Of a stretch of 64,000 nt of DNA, positions 28,220 to 37,738 are shown piece after piece. Position numbers and translations under genes: made by a program. This stretch comes from Buttiauxella gaviniae ATCC 51604 (lineage in GTDB: Bacteria > Pseudomonadota > Gammaproteobacteria > Enterobacterales > Enterobacteriaceae): the NCBI RefSeq assembly GCF_001654835.1, contig NZ_LXEP01000033.1:1-64000 (forward strand), read 5' to 3'. Below the pieces are notes generated by a model. That model made no database searches. It was not told the DNA's origin and saw only the letters and a list, made by a program, of their open reading frames with translations. How positions within the stretch are numbered: position 1 is the stretch's first letter; every line of letters begins with the position of its first letter.

Positions 28220-28485
28220 TACTTAACGGGATAGGCGGGCGAACAGTAGCCGAGGCAAAAGAGCGCATCAGTATAACCGAGTACCGTGACTGGGTGCTGT
28301 ACAGGCAGAAGTATGGAAGCCTTAATCCAATGATGCGCACGGAGTGGGCTGCTGGCCTCGTTTCATCTGTGCTGGCAAACGTCAATCGGGGAAAAGACAC
28401 CCCACCTTTCAAAGTTACTGATTTTACCCCCCATATTAATGAGCCTGCCATTTCCCTGGACCAGGCAATGCAGGAGTGGACATAA
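27839..28485 (+). CDS. Frameshifted tail assembly chaperone, gpGT-like
   Basis: After GGGAAAG (28174-28180) the -1 frame is open from 28174 to the TAA at 28483-28485 and reads GELSADDEFWCELVLNGIGG, continuing through AEAKERISITEYRDW to QAMQEWT. It has no good start of its own, so expression by slippage is required. GGGAAAG is the same slippery sequence as in lambda G/T. The GT fusion has 215 residues and recruits tail tube subunits. Confidence 0.87.
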
Positions 28486-28487
28486 GC

Positions 28488-31043
28488 ATGGCTGGTAAAT
28501 CACTCGGCACGCTGACGATTGACCTGATCGCTAAAACTGGCGGCTTCATATCAGGAATGAACCAGGCTGAAAGGGCCTCAGAAAAATGGGGTAAGCAGGT
28601 ACAGAAGGATGCTGAAACCACGAGTACGGCAATAGCCGGAACAGCTGCCGCCGCTATTGCCGCTGGTGCTGCAATAGGTGCTGCTGGTTTTCAGTTGCTT
28701 AAATCTACTTCGAAGCAAATTGCTGAAACCGATCGCTGGGCAAAATCTTTAAATATTGCCACTCAGGATTTACTGGCCTGGCAGTTTGCAGCTGAAAAAG
28801 CCGGGGTAACTGGTGATCAGATGGCTGATATCTTCAAAGATATCGGCGATAAAATTGGTGATGCGGTACTCAATAAGTCGGGCGAAGCGGTCGATGCTTT
28901 AAATGCCCTTGGTCTGTCGGCTGAGAAATTATCCAAAGTACCGGTCGATAAACAACTGTTGGCTATCAGTGAAGCTTTGGGGAAAATTGGCACCCACGCC
29001 GAGAAAACCACAATTCTCGAAAGCCTTGGTAATGACCTGTCCAAATTGTTGCCGCTATTTGACAACAATAATAAAAAATTAGAACAGTTCATCAGCCTGG
29101 CGAAAGATTACGGAATCGCACCCGATCCGCAATCAATTGACGACCTGGTAAAGGTTAATGCCCTGTTTGAAGACATGGAAGCCCAGGTTCAAGGGCTAAA
29201 AATGGAGATTGCGGCGGGCCTGGCTAAGGTTGACCTTTCCCCACTCCAGTCATCACTTGGGCAGTTGCGCGATGTATTAACTGACCCTCAAATACTACAG
29301 GGGATCACAAATCTTGTTTCTGAGGTTGCACAGTTAGCCGGCTGGCTGGTTAAGGCTGCGGCGTCAGCAGGAGAACTGGCTGCTAACACTGGCAACCGTA
29401 TGGCTGCACTTGGTGGGAACGTTGATCTCACCAATATTGACCAGATCAGCGAGAGAATTGATTATCTCAAAAAGAACCTTGATGGACGGGATGGTTTCTA
29501 CGATAAGGAAAAATCATTTTTTGGATGGATATCGGGTGGCGACGATAGCGTTAAAACGTTAAGTGAAGAGCTCAATACGCTCATTGCTACGCGAGATAAA
29601 CTCAGTAAGCAGAAGCAACCTGTATTGCCGTTGGCACCGGCGACGACAGGAACATCAAGTGCATTTGCTTTACCTCCAGGCGGGACAAACGGAAAAGTCA
29701 CTCCTGATGCCAATATCAAAAAACTCGAAAGTGCATTCAAGTCGACTGAGCAAAGCTATCTTCGTCAAATAGCTCTCATTGATACCACAGGTAAAAAAAC
29801 GGCAGATGTTACTGAACTGGCGAAACTTAACTTTGACCTTACTACCGGTAAATTAAATGGCCTGAATGCCGCCGAGCAGGAAAGGTTAAAGCAGCTTGCT
29901 ACTGAGCTAGATACTCTTACCAGCATAAAAAAAGCTAATGAGGATAACCTAAAATTAGCTGAGTTTACTGCCAACCTTCGCAAGCAGAATCAGAACTCAA
30001 AAGCCTCAAACGATGCTGAGTTTGTCGGCGCTGGCATGGGTGATAAAGCACGCCAGCGGATGAAGGAAGAGCTGGATATTCAGCGGGAATTCCTGGACAA
30101 GCAGGCTGATCTTCAGAAGCAATATCAAAGTGGTGACATCAGTAAATCCCTTTACGATCAGGAAACGGATGCTCTGCAGCAGGCTTTAGATGAGCGGCTG
30201 GAGATTCAGAGGGATTACTACAAAAAGTCAGATGCTCAGATGGGGGACTGGCAAGACGGCATCATGGATTCGCTCAATGACTATGCTGACAACGCGAGTG
30301 ATTATTATCAGATCGCCGCTGACAGCATGACCTCAATAATCGGCGGCGCCACATCTTCGATATCAGAAAACATCCAGGCATTAATTCATGACACTGAAGG
30401 CCTGGGTGATTTCTTCAGTAATATCTTTTCCGACCTCGGAGAAACCATCATCAAGACGCTTTCTGATATGGCCGCTCAATGGCTGGTTTATCAGGCAGTG
30501 CAATTGCTGGTGGGTAAAACCACTCAGGCTTCTGCGGCAGGAACATTGATTGCTAATGCTCAGGCCACCTCATTACAGGCTCAATTAGCTGCGTTCGCTT
30601 CCACAGCTGCAATCCCCATTGTTGGCCCTGCATTAGCACCGGGCGCAATGGCGGCCGCCGCCGCTGTAACCATGCCATTAGTTGCCGGCGTCGGAGCTTC
30701 AGCACTGGCAGGTATGGCCCATGATGGTATCGATAGTGTGCCAGAAACGGGGACATGGTTACTTCAAAAGGGTGAGCGTGTTGTTACTTCTCAGACCTCG
30801 GCAAAGCTTGATGAAACGCTTAATCGAGTAAATCAGCAAACCACGGGCGGCAAGGAATATGCGCCAACGTTCCAGTTCAACGTAAACGGTGACCCTTCTG
30901 ATACTCAGATTGCCATGATGAAGAAAGCAGCGGCAGATGGGGCAAAGATGGGGTACCGGCAGGCATCGAGTGATCTGGCGACTGGCAAAGGTGATATTTC
31001 AAAAGCAATGCAACGGTGGAACACCGGCAGGAGAACGGGCTAA
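28488..31043 (+). CDS. Tape measure protein
   Basis: 851 residues from ATG 28488. N-terminal LGTLTIDLIAKTGGFISGMN is the start of lambda H-type tape measures. Ala/Gly-rich membrane-active segments occur at about 45-75 and 690-745 (LIANAQATSLQAQLAAF, PGAMAAAAAVTMPLVAGVG), with coiled coils between. By the usual rule of about 0.15 nm per residue, it predicts a tail near 125 nm. TAATG overlaps the next start. Confidence 0.93.
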   Translation: MAGKSLGTLTIDLIAKTGGFISGMNQAERASEKWGKQVQKDAETTSTAIAGTAAAAIAAGAAIGAAGFQLLKSTSKQIAETDRWAKSLNIATQDLLAWQFAAEKAGVTGDQMADIFKDIGDKIGDAVLNKSGEAVDALNALGLSAEKLSKVPVDKQLLAISEALGKIGTHAEKTTILESLGNDLSKLLPLFDNNNKKLEQFISLAKDYGIAPDPQSIDDLVKVNALFEDMEAQVQGLKMEIAAGLAKVDLSPLQSSLGQLRDVLTDPQILQGITNLVSEVAQLAGWLVKAAASAGELAANTGNRMAALGGNVDLTNIDQISERIDYLKKNLDGRDGFYDKEKSFFGWISGGDDSVKTLSEELNTLIATRDKLSKQKQPVLPLAPATTGTSSAFALPPGGTNGKVTPDANIKKLESAFKSTEQSYLRQIALIDTTGKKTADVTELAKLNFDLTTGKLNGLNAAEQERLKQLATELDTLTSIKKANEDNLKLAEFTANLRKQNQNSKASNDAEFVGAGMGDKARQRMKEELDIQREFLDKQADLQKQYQSGDISKSLYDQETDALQQALDERLEIQRDYYKKSDAQMGDWQDGIMDSLNDYADNASDYYQIAADSMTSIIGGATSSISENIQALIHDTEGLGDFFSNIFSDLGETIIKTLSDMAAQWLVYQAVQLLVGKTTQASAAGTLIANAQATSLQAQLAAFASTAAIPIVGPALAPGAMAAAAAVTMPLVAGVGASALAGMAHDGIDSVPETGTWLLQKGERVVTSQTSAKLDETLNRVNQQTTGGKEYAPTFQFNVNGDPSDTQIAMMKKAAADGAKMGYRQASSDLATGKGDISKAMQRWNTGRRTG

Positions 31044-31516
31044 TGGGCAAGAAAACCAGCATAAACTACCCAGCCGATTATTTGCCTATTCCATTACAGG
31101 ATGGCTATGGGCTAAAGCCGGTAAGTCCACTACTCAGGACTGACCTGGTATCAGGAAGGGCAAGGCAGCGGCGCTTGTATACGTCTACGCCAACTCAGGC
31201 GGCTGTCTCCTGGTCGTTCAGTGATCCAGAGGGGCAGCTTTTCGAAGCATGGTACCGGGATACAATTCACGATGGAGCAGATTGGTTCAACATGCCACTG
31301 CGTTCCCCGCTGGGTACTACTGATTTATATGTCTGTCGTTTTGTTGATATCTACGAAGGGCCGACAATTGAAGGTGGAAATTATTGGCGATACACCGCAG
31401 TTCTTGAGTTATGGGAACGGCCAGTACTTGCACCGGGTTGGGCAGAATTCCCGGATTACATTATCAATAGCAGCATTATAGATGTTGCTCTGAACAGGGA
31501 GTGGCCCGGCGCATGA
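31043..31516 (+). CDS. Minor tail protein downstream of tape measure
   Basis: 157 residues from ATG 31043 (overlapping the tape-measure TAA): KKTSINYPADYLPIPLQDGY, AAVSWSFSDPEGQLFEAWYR, DWFNMPLRSPLGTTD. By place and size it corresponds to the distal-tail/tail-tip hub protein of this phage type. The exact family name is uncertain. Its stop overlaps the next start (ATGA). Confidence 0.75.
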   Translation: MGKKTSINYPADYLPIPLQDGYGLKPVSPLLRTDLVSGRARQRRLYTSTPTQAAVSWSFSDPEGQLFEAWYRDTIHDGADWFNMPLRSPLGTTDLYVCRFVDIYEGPTIEGGNYWRYTAVLELWERPVLAPGWAEFPDYIINSSIIDVALNREWPGA

Positions 31517-31995
31517 CTATCCTGAACAGGCTTTATGCTTCTTCTGGTGAAGAGGTGATAATTGAAACGCTGCAGATAAATATAGGTCCTGAAATTCATT
31601 ATCTGTGCAAAGGGTATGAGGATATAACTGCCACTACCGAAAATGGTGATGTTGTTACGTTCAAGGCCGCCGCAATAGATATTGCTCTTCCGGCCAGGAA
31701 CAGTGACGGAACACAAGACCTTCAATTTGCGATCGACAATATTGACGGGGTGGTTTCTACGGCCGTTCGCAATGCTCTGGGTAATCTTACCGGCGCTACG
31801 CTGACGTACCGTAATTACGTATCTACTGACCTCGCTGCTCCAGCTGCTGCTCCATACACCTTAGCGGTTAAAAATGGCTACTGGACTGCAACTCAGGCAC
31901 AAATCACAGCCGGCTATATGAATGTTCTGGATACGGCGTGGCCGAGATATCGCTACACACTGCCATATTACCCAGGGCTTCGTTATATGAGTTAA
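31513..31995 (+). CDS. Tail protein, DUF1833-like
   Basis: 160 residues: LNRLYASSGEEVIIETLQIN, VVTFKAAAIDIALPARNSDG, QDLQFAIDNIDGVVSTAVRN match the DUF1833 tail protein family found beside TipJ genes. It is probably part of the tail tip (hub) complex. Confidence 0.8.
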   Translation: MTILNRLYASSGEEVIIETLQINIGPEIHYLCKGYEDITATTENGDVVTFKAAAIDIALPARNSDGTQDLQFAIDNIDGVVSTAVRNALGNLTGATLTYRNYVSTDLAAPAAAPYTLAVKNGYWTATQAQITAGYMNVLDTAWPRYRYTLPYYPGLRYMS

Positions 31996-32007
31996 GGACC
32001 CACCACT

Positions 32008-32388
32008 ATGTTTAATCCAGATAAATACCTTTCAGTCACCTGGCTGAAGGGCGGACGCGCTTATCCAGAACTTGACTGTTTTGGCATTGTTAATGAAATC
32101 AGGCGTGATCTCGGTTTACCGGAGTGGCCTGACTTTGCCGGTATTACCAAAGACGATGGAGGACTAAACAGAGAAGCGCGCCAGTTAATGTTGTCTTTGC
32201 AAAAATGTGCTCCCTGCGCCGGTGCAGGAGTGGCGTGTTATTCCGGTTCAACAGTGACCCATGTCGGTGTTGTTGTGGAAATAAGCGGACAGCTACATGT
32301 AGCAGAGTGCAATCCAGGGAAAAACGTTTCATTTATTCCGCTCAGTCGATTGAAGCGCCGTTTTGTTAAAGTGGAGTTCTGGAAGTGA
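32008..32388 (+). CDS. NlpC/P60-like tail assembly peptidase
   Basis: 126 residues. The catalytic cysteine is in PELDCFGIVNEIRRDLG and the histidine in STVTHVGVVVE, with a following acidic/polar site (HVAECNPGK): an NlpC/P60 fold as in lambda gpK. It probably cleaves peptidoglycan during DNA entry or processes the tail tip. It overlaps the next GTG start. Confidence 0.82.
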   Translation: MFNPDKYLSVTWLKGGRAYPELDCFGIVNEIRRDLGLPEWPDFAGITKDDGGLNREARQLMLSLQKCAPCAGAGVACYSGSTVTHVGVVVEISGQLHVAECNPGKNVSFIPLSRLKRRFVKVEFWK

Positions 32389-35111
32389 CGATAAAAATTT
32401 ATCCCTCCCGCTTACCTGGTGAACCTCTGGAAACGCATCAGCATGGTGCTATCACCATCCATCAATGGCTGAAACGGAATGTAGAAAATTATCGTGCTGA
32501 TATGAAACACCCTATCGTCATTGAAGTCGATGGCGTGAATATACCTGCTACCGCCTGGTTCGATTATGCAATCAAGCCGGAAAGTGACATACAAATATAC
32601 CCAATCCCTTATGGTCTTTCTGTCGTAGCAATTGCATGGATTGCGGCGGCTGTGGCCGTTGCGTCTGTAGCGTACGCATTATTTTTTGCACCCGGCGTTG
32701 GTGATGTAGGTGGGTATTCATCAGGATCTGGAAACCGACTTGATATAAATCCGGCAAAAGCGAACCAGGCAAAGTTAGGTGATCCAATTCGAGAGCTTTT
32801 CGGCCGCCGTCGTATTTATCCAGATTATGTTGTTCAACCAGTGACCCGATTTGACCCTGACGACCCAACAATCATGAGAGTTCTTATGTTTGTATCTCTT
32901 GGCGTGGGTAAATCTTCATTCGGTGAAGGGGATATGCGTGTCGGTTCCACTCCCGTTTCATCACTTGAAGAGGGGTTCTCATATCTTACATATTTGCCAG
33001 ATTCAAACGTGTCTGGTGACGAACGAAGCGAGAACTGGTTTAACTCCACTGAGGTTGGCGGAACGACATCTGGATCGGGTTTAGATATGGCTCAGACAGC
33101 ACCGGATACTGATGATGTTGTCGCAAAATCCCTGACGGTTTCTGGGCCAACAATCACGTTTAATGGACTAAGTACAGATGATGGCGACGATGCGACAAAT
33201 GACCTACCTGATTCATGGGTTGCCGGAGCGACAGTAGAAATTATCGTACCTGATTCGTATGTCGTGACAAACGAAGGGGCATACAGCCTTATTACCAGTG
33301 ATGTTCTGAGTGAAATCTCCCCCTATGTTGGTATGCCTGTATCACTCTGGTACAACAGCTCTGATTATGAACTCTTCATTGCTTCATATACCCCGCATGC
33401 AGATGCATCTGGAAGTGATGAAGAGGTCACAGCCTCAATAACTCTGGCGTATGACAGCGCCACCGGAACAGCATTCACGGGGATCCCTGAAGGATTCATT
33501 CGTCTTTCAATTTCTCACTCAGGTAGTGAATATAAAATAGTTGAGGTTGATGGTTCTTCGACAACGCTTCAACGGCTGGTAGCTGGTGTTGTTGACCCAT
33601 CATGGCCGGGTTTTAATCCACGTACTGTTCTTGACTTTACTGCCTCAGGTTTGAATGAAAATGATAACTGGATGGGGCCTTTTCTTTCCTGCCCTGAGAA
33701 TGAAGTCTGCGATATGTTCGAGGTGAATTTCTTCTTCCCGAGCGGTATTTGTGGTTACAAAGATAGTGGCAGTAAAAAGAATCGCCAGGTTAAGTGGGAG
33801 ATTCAGTACCGTGTTTATGGTTCGGGCTCTGGGTGGTCAAGTAAAACAGGTATCTATGATATGAAAAATATCAACGGCCTTGGTTTCACCGAACGAGTCA
33901 CACTGGGTGCGCCAGGGCTTGTTGAAGTGCGAACCCGTCGCACGAACGAACAGGGCGAGGATAATTCCCGTGACAATATGTACTGGCAATCACTGCGCGG
34001 GAGGTTGTTAACTCGTCCATCTTCATATCCAGGTGTTACCACCATGGGCATCACAGTAGAAACAGGCGGGAAGTTGGCAGCACAGTCGGATCGGCGTGTA
34101 AATATTGTGGCCACAAGAATATATGATTCCGGCATTCAGCGAACTATTTCTGCAGCGCTCTTTCATGTTGGTCATTCTATTGGCCTGAATATGGATGTAG
34201 AGGCAATTGAAGAACTGGAAGAAACATACTGGTCGCCAAATAATGAGTTTTTCGATTTCGAAACAAATGACAGCACATCAACACTGGAAATTCTGCAAAC
34301 AATAACCAACGCTGGGAAAAGCTATTTTCTTCTTTCGGATGGTCTTGCTTCGGTAGCGCGTGAAGGAGTTAAGCCATGGGCTGGCATCATCAGCCCGCAG
34401 GAGACGACAGAACTGCTTCAGACTGCGTTCATTGCACCTTCTTCCGATGACTATGACGGAGTGGATGTAACATATATCAACGGTTCAACCTGGGCTGAAG
34501 AAACTGTGCAGTGTCGAACCAGTGATAATCCAACCCCAGTGAAGATTGAAGATTACACACTGGATGGTGTTCTTGATCGTGACCATGCCTACCAGATTGG
34601 CATGCGCCGGTTGATGAAGTACTTACAGCAGCGGCTCACCCATACCACTACCACAGAAATGGATGCACTTTGTTATAACGTTGGTGACCGCATTGTCTTC
34701 ACGGATGATATCCCGGGAAGTAAAACAGTCAGCACGCTGGTGGAGGACATGGTTATCGATGGGGGAGCAACCATCTTCACGGTAAGTGAACCTCTTGACT
34801 GGTCTTTTTCCAATCCGCGAGCGCTCATTCGTTATCAGGATGGTTCGGCGTCGGGACTGCTTATTGCAACCAAAGTTGGCGACTATGAATTATCTATTCC
34901 AGAGCAGCCTGAGTTCGCCAGCATCATTATGGATGACGGTGCAATTGAGCCTCCACGCCTGATCTTCTGTGATTCTTCCCGGGTCGGTTATAACGGAATT
35001 ATTGCTGAGATAGCGCCACAATCTGACGGGACTTGTCAGGTAACGGCTAAAGAATACAAGGACAGCTTCTACCAGTACGACAATACTCTGTACCCCGGAA
35101 ATGTATCCTGA
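32385..35111 (+). CDS. TipJ-family host-specificity tail tip protein
   Basis: 908 residues. The first 70 residues (IKIYPSRLPGEPLETHQHG, then IEVDGVNIPATAWF) and the hydrophobic segment 78-103 (LSVVAIAWIAAAVAVASVA) resemble the lambda gpI tail assembly protein; the rest is a gpJ/TipJ-like receptor-binding hub (LFGRRRIYPDYVVQPVT, YQIGMRRLMKYLQQRL). It thus looks like an I-J fusion. It is the central tip protein that contacts the host before DNA ejection. Complete and followed by a strong terminator. Confidence 0.87.
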   Translation: MTIKIYPSRLPGEPLETHQHGAITIHQWLKRNVENYRADMKHPIVIEVDGVNIPATAWFDYAIKPESDIQIYPIPYGLSVVAIAWIAAAVAVASVAYALFFAPGVGDVGGYSSGSGNRLDINPAKANQAKLGDPIRELFGRRRIYPDYVVQPVTRFDPDDPTIMRVLMFVSLGVGKSSFGEGDMRVGSTPVSSLEEGFSYLTYLPDSNVSGDERSENWFNSTEVGGTTSGSGLDMAQTAPDTDDVVAKSLTVSGPTITFNGLSTDDGDDATNDLPDSWVAGATVEIIVPDSYVVTNEGAYSLITSDVLSEISPYVGMPVSLWYNSSDYELFIASYTPHADASGSDEEVTASITLAYDSATGTAFTGIPEGFIRLSISHSGSEYKIVEVDGSSTTLQRLVAGVVDPSWPGFNPRTVLDFTASGLNENDNWMGPFLSCPENEVCDMFEVNFFFPSGICGYKDSGSKKNRQVKWEIQYRVYGSGSGWSSKTGIYDMKNINGLGFTERVTLGAPGLVEVRTRRTNEQGEDNSRDNMYWQSLRGRLLTRPSSYPGVTTMGITVETGGKLAAQSDRRVNIVATRIYDSGIQRTISAALFHVGHSIGLNMDVEAIEELEETYWSPNNEFFDFETNDSTSTLEILQTITNAGKSYFLLSDGLASVAREGVKPWAGIISPQETTELLQTAFIAPSSDDYDGVDVTYINGSTWAEETVQCRTSDNPTPVKIEDYTLDGVLDRDHAYQIGMRRLMKYLQQRLTHTTTTEMDALCYNVGDRIVFTDDIPGSKTVSTLVEDMVIDGGATIFTVSEPLDWSFSNPRALIRYQDGSASGLLIATKVGDYELSIPEQPEFASIIMDDGAIEPPRLIFCDSSRVGYNGIIAEIAPQSDGTCQVTAKEYKDSFYQYDNTLYPGNVS

Positions 35112-35131
35112 ACTTAACCACCAATTTTAAT

Positions 35132-35158
35132 AACCCGCTTCGGCGGGTTTTTCTTTTT
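35132..35158 (+). terminator. Terminator after TipJ gene
   Basis: ACCCGC, loop TTCG, GCGGGT and a T-rich tail (TTTTCTTTTT). It separates the tail tip from the tailspike gene. Confidence 0.9.
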
Positions 35159-35169
35159 ATGAGGCCAGC

Positions 35170-37074
35170 ATGACCACCTATAACACCGGTAATCCTCTTG
35201 GTTCTTCAGCAGCTAAAGATCTCTACGATAACGCCCAGAATTTGGACTTTGCATTAAACAGTCTTACCCAGGCAATATGGCTTGACCGATTTGGCGTTGG
35301 CCGTCGTAGTTGGTTTGGATTAGAAGTCATGGTTGCAGAGGCCGCAGCATCTTACGGAATTATCACTTTATCCGGAGTCACGTTCACAACCGGAGCCACT
35401 GTCAAGTTGAATGAGGCATTACTAAACGATGCCAATGATACATATTACAAATGGACTGGCGCGTTCCCAACGGGCGGAAAGATTGTTCCAGCTGATTCAA
35501 CCCCAGATTCAGCAGGGGGGATTGGCCCTGGGAAGTGGCTAAGTGTTGGAGATACTGTGCTGAGAGGGGAAATTTCTGACCCTGAAGGCGCAACTAAATA
35601 TCCTGAATTGCAGATTGCCAGATGGAGAGATACTGGTGATATACGCGGGTGGGGGGCGATAGAGGGCGGGGATGCTACTTCTGCTTTAAATGAGGCTATT
35701 AAATCTCGCGCAGCTAATCATTGGGGTACAAGTTCTAATGTTATTATTGACGGTCATTACAGGATTGAAGGTAAGGTATTACTTACAACTGATGTGCGTT
35801 TAATTGGTAATTGGGCCACTATTACATCTACATCATCAGATTGGATATTTGAATCGGCCTATAAAGATAGTAATGGTAATATTGTAACTAATCACGGGCT
35901 GGATGATGCAGTAGCCATAGGTCAAGCCCCGTTGCGCGGGGTCGTAATAAAAGGAATCATGTTCTCTGGCGTCTCAAAAGTATTTCACCTAAACTGTTTT
36001 ACTGAGCGTTGCGGAATGGAAGACCTGACATTTAAGGACTGTGGGATCGCATGGGATGCAAGGCTATCTTTTTATCCGTTCTTTAAGAATATACTCATCC
36101 GTGGAGTAAAATCTGGTTTTGAAGATGTAAGCGCGTACCAGTTGCGCCATCAATGTAATCAGGTTCGATTCGAAAAGATTACCATTGCCGAGCGTAAGTA
36201 TGGTGAGTTAATTGATGACGATATCATACCAACTACCGCTGGGGCAGTGCCAAATTGCCAGAATATATCACACACTGAGTGTACCTATGAGGGGGTAACA
36301 AAAGGTGTGCAGGTTAAAATCATAACTTATGGGTATCAGAATACTGGCTGGTATGCCGAACAGCTTGCCGACAACCTTTTTGAGTTTACAACAGTAGACC
36401 ATTTTGATGTATTTATAGGGAAGCCATTATGGGTGTATGGTGTTGAAAATCAAGGGCATTTCAATAACTTGAAAGGGCGATGCGAAATATGGCAAGCAGT
36501 CCAATATGATTACAATCCAATCCAAGGGAGTAAAATTCAATTTAATAATTCTGTTGCAAGGGTTGTAAGTTATAATGATCTCGGTAAATACAGGACTATA
36601 GACAGTCTTGCATCCAGAATTTTTTTTGACAGCGCTTCGATTATTATATTTGATGGTGAAACATTCAGCGCTGATGGTGTACCAATAAACACATCACAAA
36701 CAAATCTAGCAAAACTTCCTGTTAATATATCAGGCTATATTCCGAGAATACCAAGAAAGGCAATAGGCGCAACTGGTGCCGCTTATACTCAAAGCTCTAA
36801 TACACTAAACATATCAACGGACATCAAATGGTCAGATAATAACCTAATATTAGTGGCAATTACATATTACCAGAGCTCACTTCCTTCTAATACGCATAAC
36901 TCCACTGCACTTTTGATGAATGGATTTAAAAATCAAATGGCAGGGAACCCAACCAACTACGAAAGGGATGGAGATAATACATTAATAAGAATTGAAGACC
37001 CGGCAGAGGGAGGGGATAGCGGATGGTTAGCAAGTGGAGATTTTACACTTGAGGGAATTATAAGAATTCTATAA
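35170..37074 (+). CDS. Tailspike protein, beta-helix type
   Basis: 634 residues. The N-terminal 65 residues (NTGNPLGSSAAKDLYDNAQN; QAIWLDRFGVGRRSWFGLE) are the virion-binding adaptor common to many enterobacterial tailspikes. Residues about 165-480 have the short repeating beta pattern of a right-handed beta-helix (VIIDGHYRIEGKVLLTTDVR; GVVIKGIMFSGVSKV). Base composition shifts to AT-rich after about 35,700, suggesting that the receptor-binding part was exchanged. It probably binds or degrades surface polysaccharide; no catalytic residues can be assigned by eye. Confidence 0.82.
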   Translation: MTTYNTGNPLGSSAAKDLYDNAQNLDFALNSLTQAIWLDRFGVGRRSWFGLEVMVAEAAASYGIITLSGVTFTTGATVKLNEALLNDANDTYYKWTGAFPTGGKIVPADSTPDSAGGIGPGKWLSVGDTVLRGEISDPEGATKYPELQIARWRDTGDIRGWGAIEGGDATSALNEAIKSRAANHWGTSSNVIIDGHYRIEGKVLLTTDVRLIGNWATITSTSSDWIFESAYKDSNGNIVTNHGLDDAVAIGQAPLRGVVIKGIMFSGVSKVFHLNCFTERCGMEDLTFKDCGIAWDARLSFYPFFKNILIRGVKSGFEDVSAYQLRHQCNQVRFEKITIAERKYGELIDDDIIPTTAGAVPNCQNISHTECTYEGVTKGVQVKIITYGYQNTGWYAEQLADNLFEFTTVDHFDVFIGKPLWVYGVENQGHFNNLKGRCEIWQAVQYDYNPIQGSKIQFNNSVARVVSYNDLGKYRTIDSLASRIFFDSASIIIFDGETFSADGVPINTSQTNLAKLPVNISGYIPRIPRKAIGATGAAYTQSSNTLNISTDIKWSDNNLILVAITYYQSSLPSNTHNSTALLMNGFKNQMAGNPTNYERDGDNTLIRIEDPAEGGDSGWLASGDFTLEGIIRIL

Positions 37075-37080
37075 ATCACT

Positions 37081-37103
37081 GCCGCATGGCGGTAGACTTT
37101 TAT
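37081..37103 (+). terminator. Weak terminator after tailspike gene
   Basis: CTGCCGC and GCGGTAG pair imperfectly around ATG, followed by ACTTTTAT. It lies just before the IS200-like left end. Confidence 0.5.
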
Positions 37104-37109
37104 AAATTT

Positions 37110-37738
37110 TATTGTCACCCCTAAACCACCTCCTAGGGAGGTGGTGATTGTTCCTGTAAGGCTATAGCCTGAAGAATGCCCATGTCCGAATATCTCTACC
37201 TACTCACCACAAGTAAAAGGAGACAAACCGACATGGGGCTTTACAGGAGTTCATCACATGTATGTTGGCGTTGCAAATACCACATAGTCTGGACGCCAAA
37301 GTACCGTTTCAGGATCCTAAAGGACAAGCTGGGCAAGGAGCTTTACAGAACGATATATATTCTCTATGGAATAAAAGATTGTGAGATACTGGAGTTAAAT
37401 ATTCAGCCAGATCATGTACATCTAGTTGTGATCGTCCCGCCAAAGATCTCGATATCAACCCTGATGGGGCACCTTAAAGGCCGTAGTGCCATCAGTCTCT
37501 ACAATCGTTTCCCACACATAAGAAAGAAGTTATGGGGCAACCATTTTTGGTCCCGAGGCTATTTTGTCGATACGGTTGGGGTAAACGAAGAAATAATCAG
37601 ACAGTATGTGAGACATCAGGAGAAAACGGAACAAACGCATGAACAGCAGATGGAATTGCTAGAGTAGTAAGCGGAGTGTGACATTAGCCCCCCTTACAGG
37701 GGGCATTCTCAAAAGCCACCTTCTAAGAAGGTGGTCTT
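37110..37738 (+). mobile_element. IS200/IS605-family insertion sequence
   Basis: A single Y1 transposase gene lies between two subterminal palindromes: CCACCTCCTAGGGAGGTGG at 37128-37146 and CCACCTTCTAAGAAGGTGG at 37716-37734. Such hairpins are the recognition sites for single-strand transposition. There are no terminal inverted repeats and no target duplication, as expected for this family. No tnpB is present. The end points are estimates. The right end abuts the stop codon of the acyltransferase gene. Confidence 0.82.
37233..37667 (+). CDS. tnpA: IS200-like Y1 transposase TnpA
   Basis: ATG at 37233 with AAAGGAG upstream; 144 residues. Motifs: the HUH pair at 61-63 (DHVHLVV), the RGYFVDTVG segment, and catalytic Tyr125 in QYVRHQEK. 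KYHIVWTPKYRFRIL is the family N-terminus. It acts as a dimer on single-stranded DNA hairpins. All key residues are present, so it may be active. Confidence 0.93.
   Translation: MGLYRSSSHVCWRCKYHIVWTPKYRFRILKDKLGKELYRTIYILYGIKDCEILELNIQPDHVHLVVIVPPKISISTLMGHLKGRSAISLYNRFPHIRKKLWGNHFWSRGYFVDTVGVNEEIIRQYVRHQEKTEQTHEQQMELLE

Noticed and set aside
37110..37738. Possible TnpB or RNA-guided partner in the IS
   Set aside because: The element has space only for TnpA; no second gene or omega-RNA-like region is visible.
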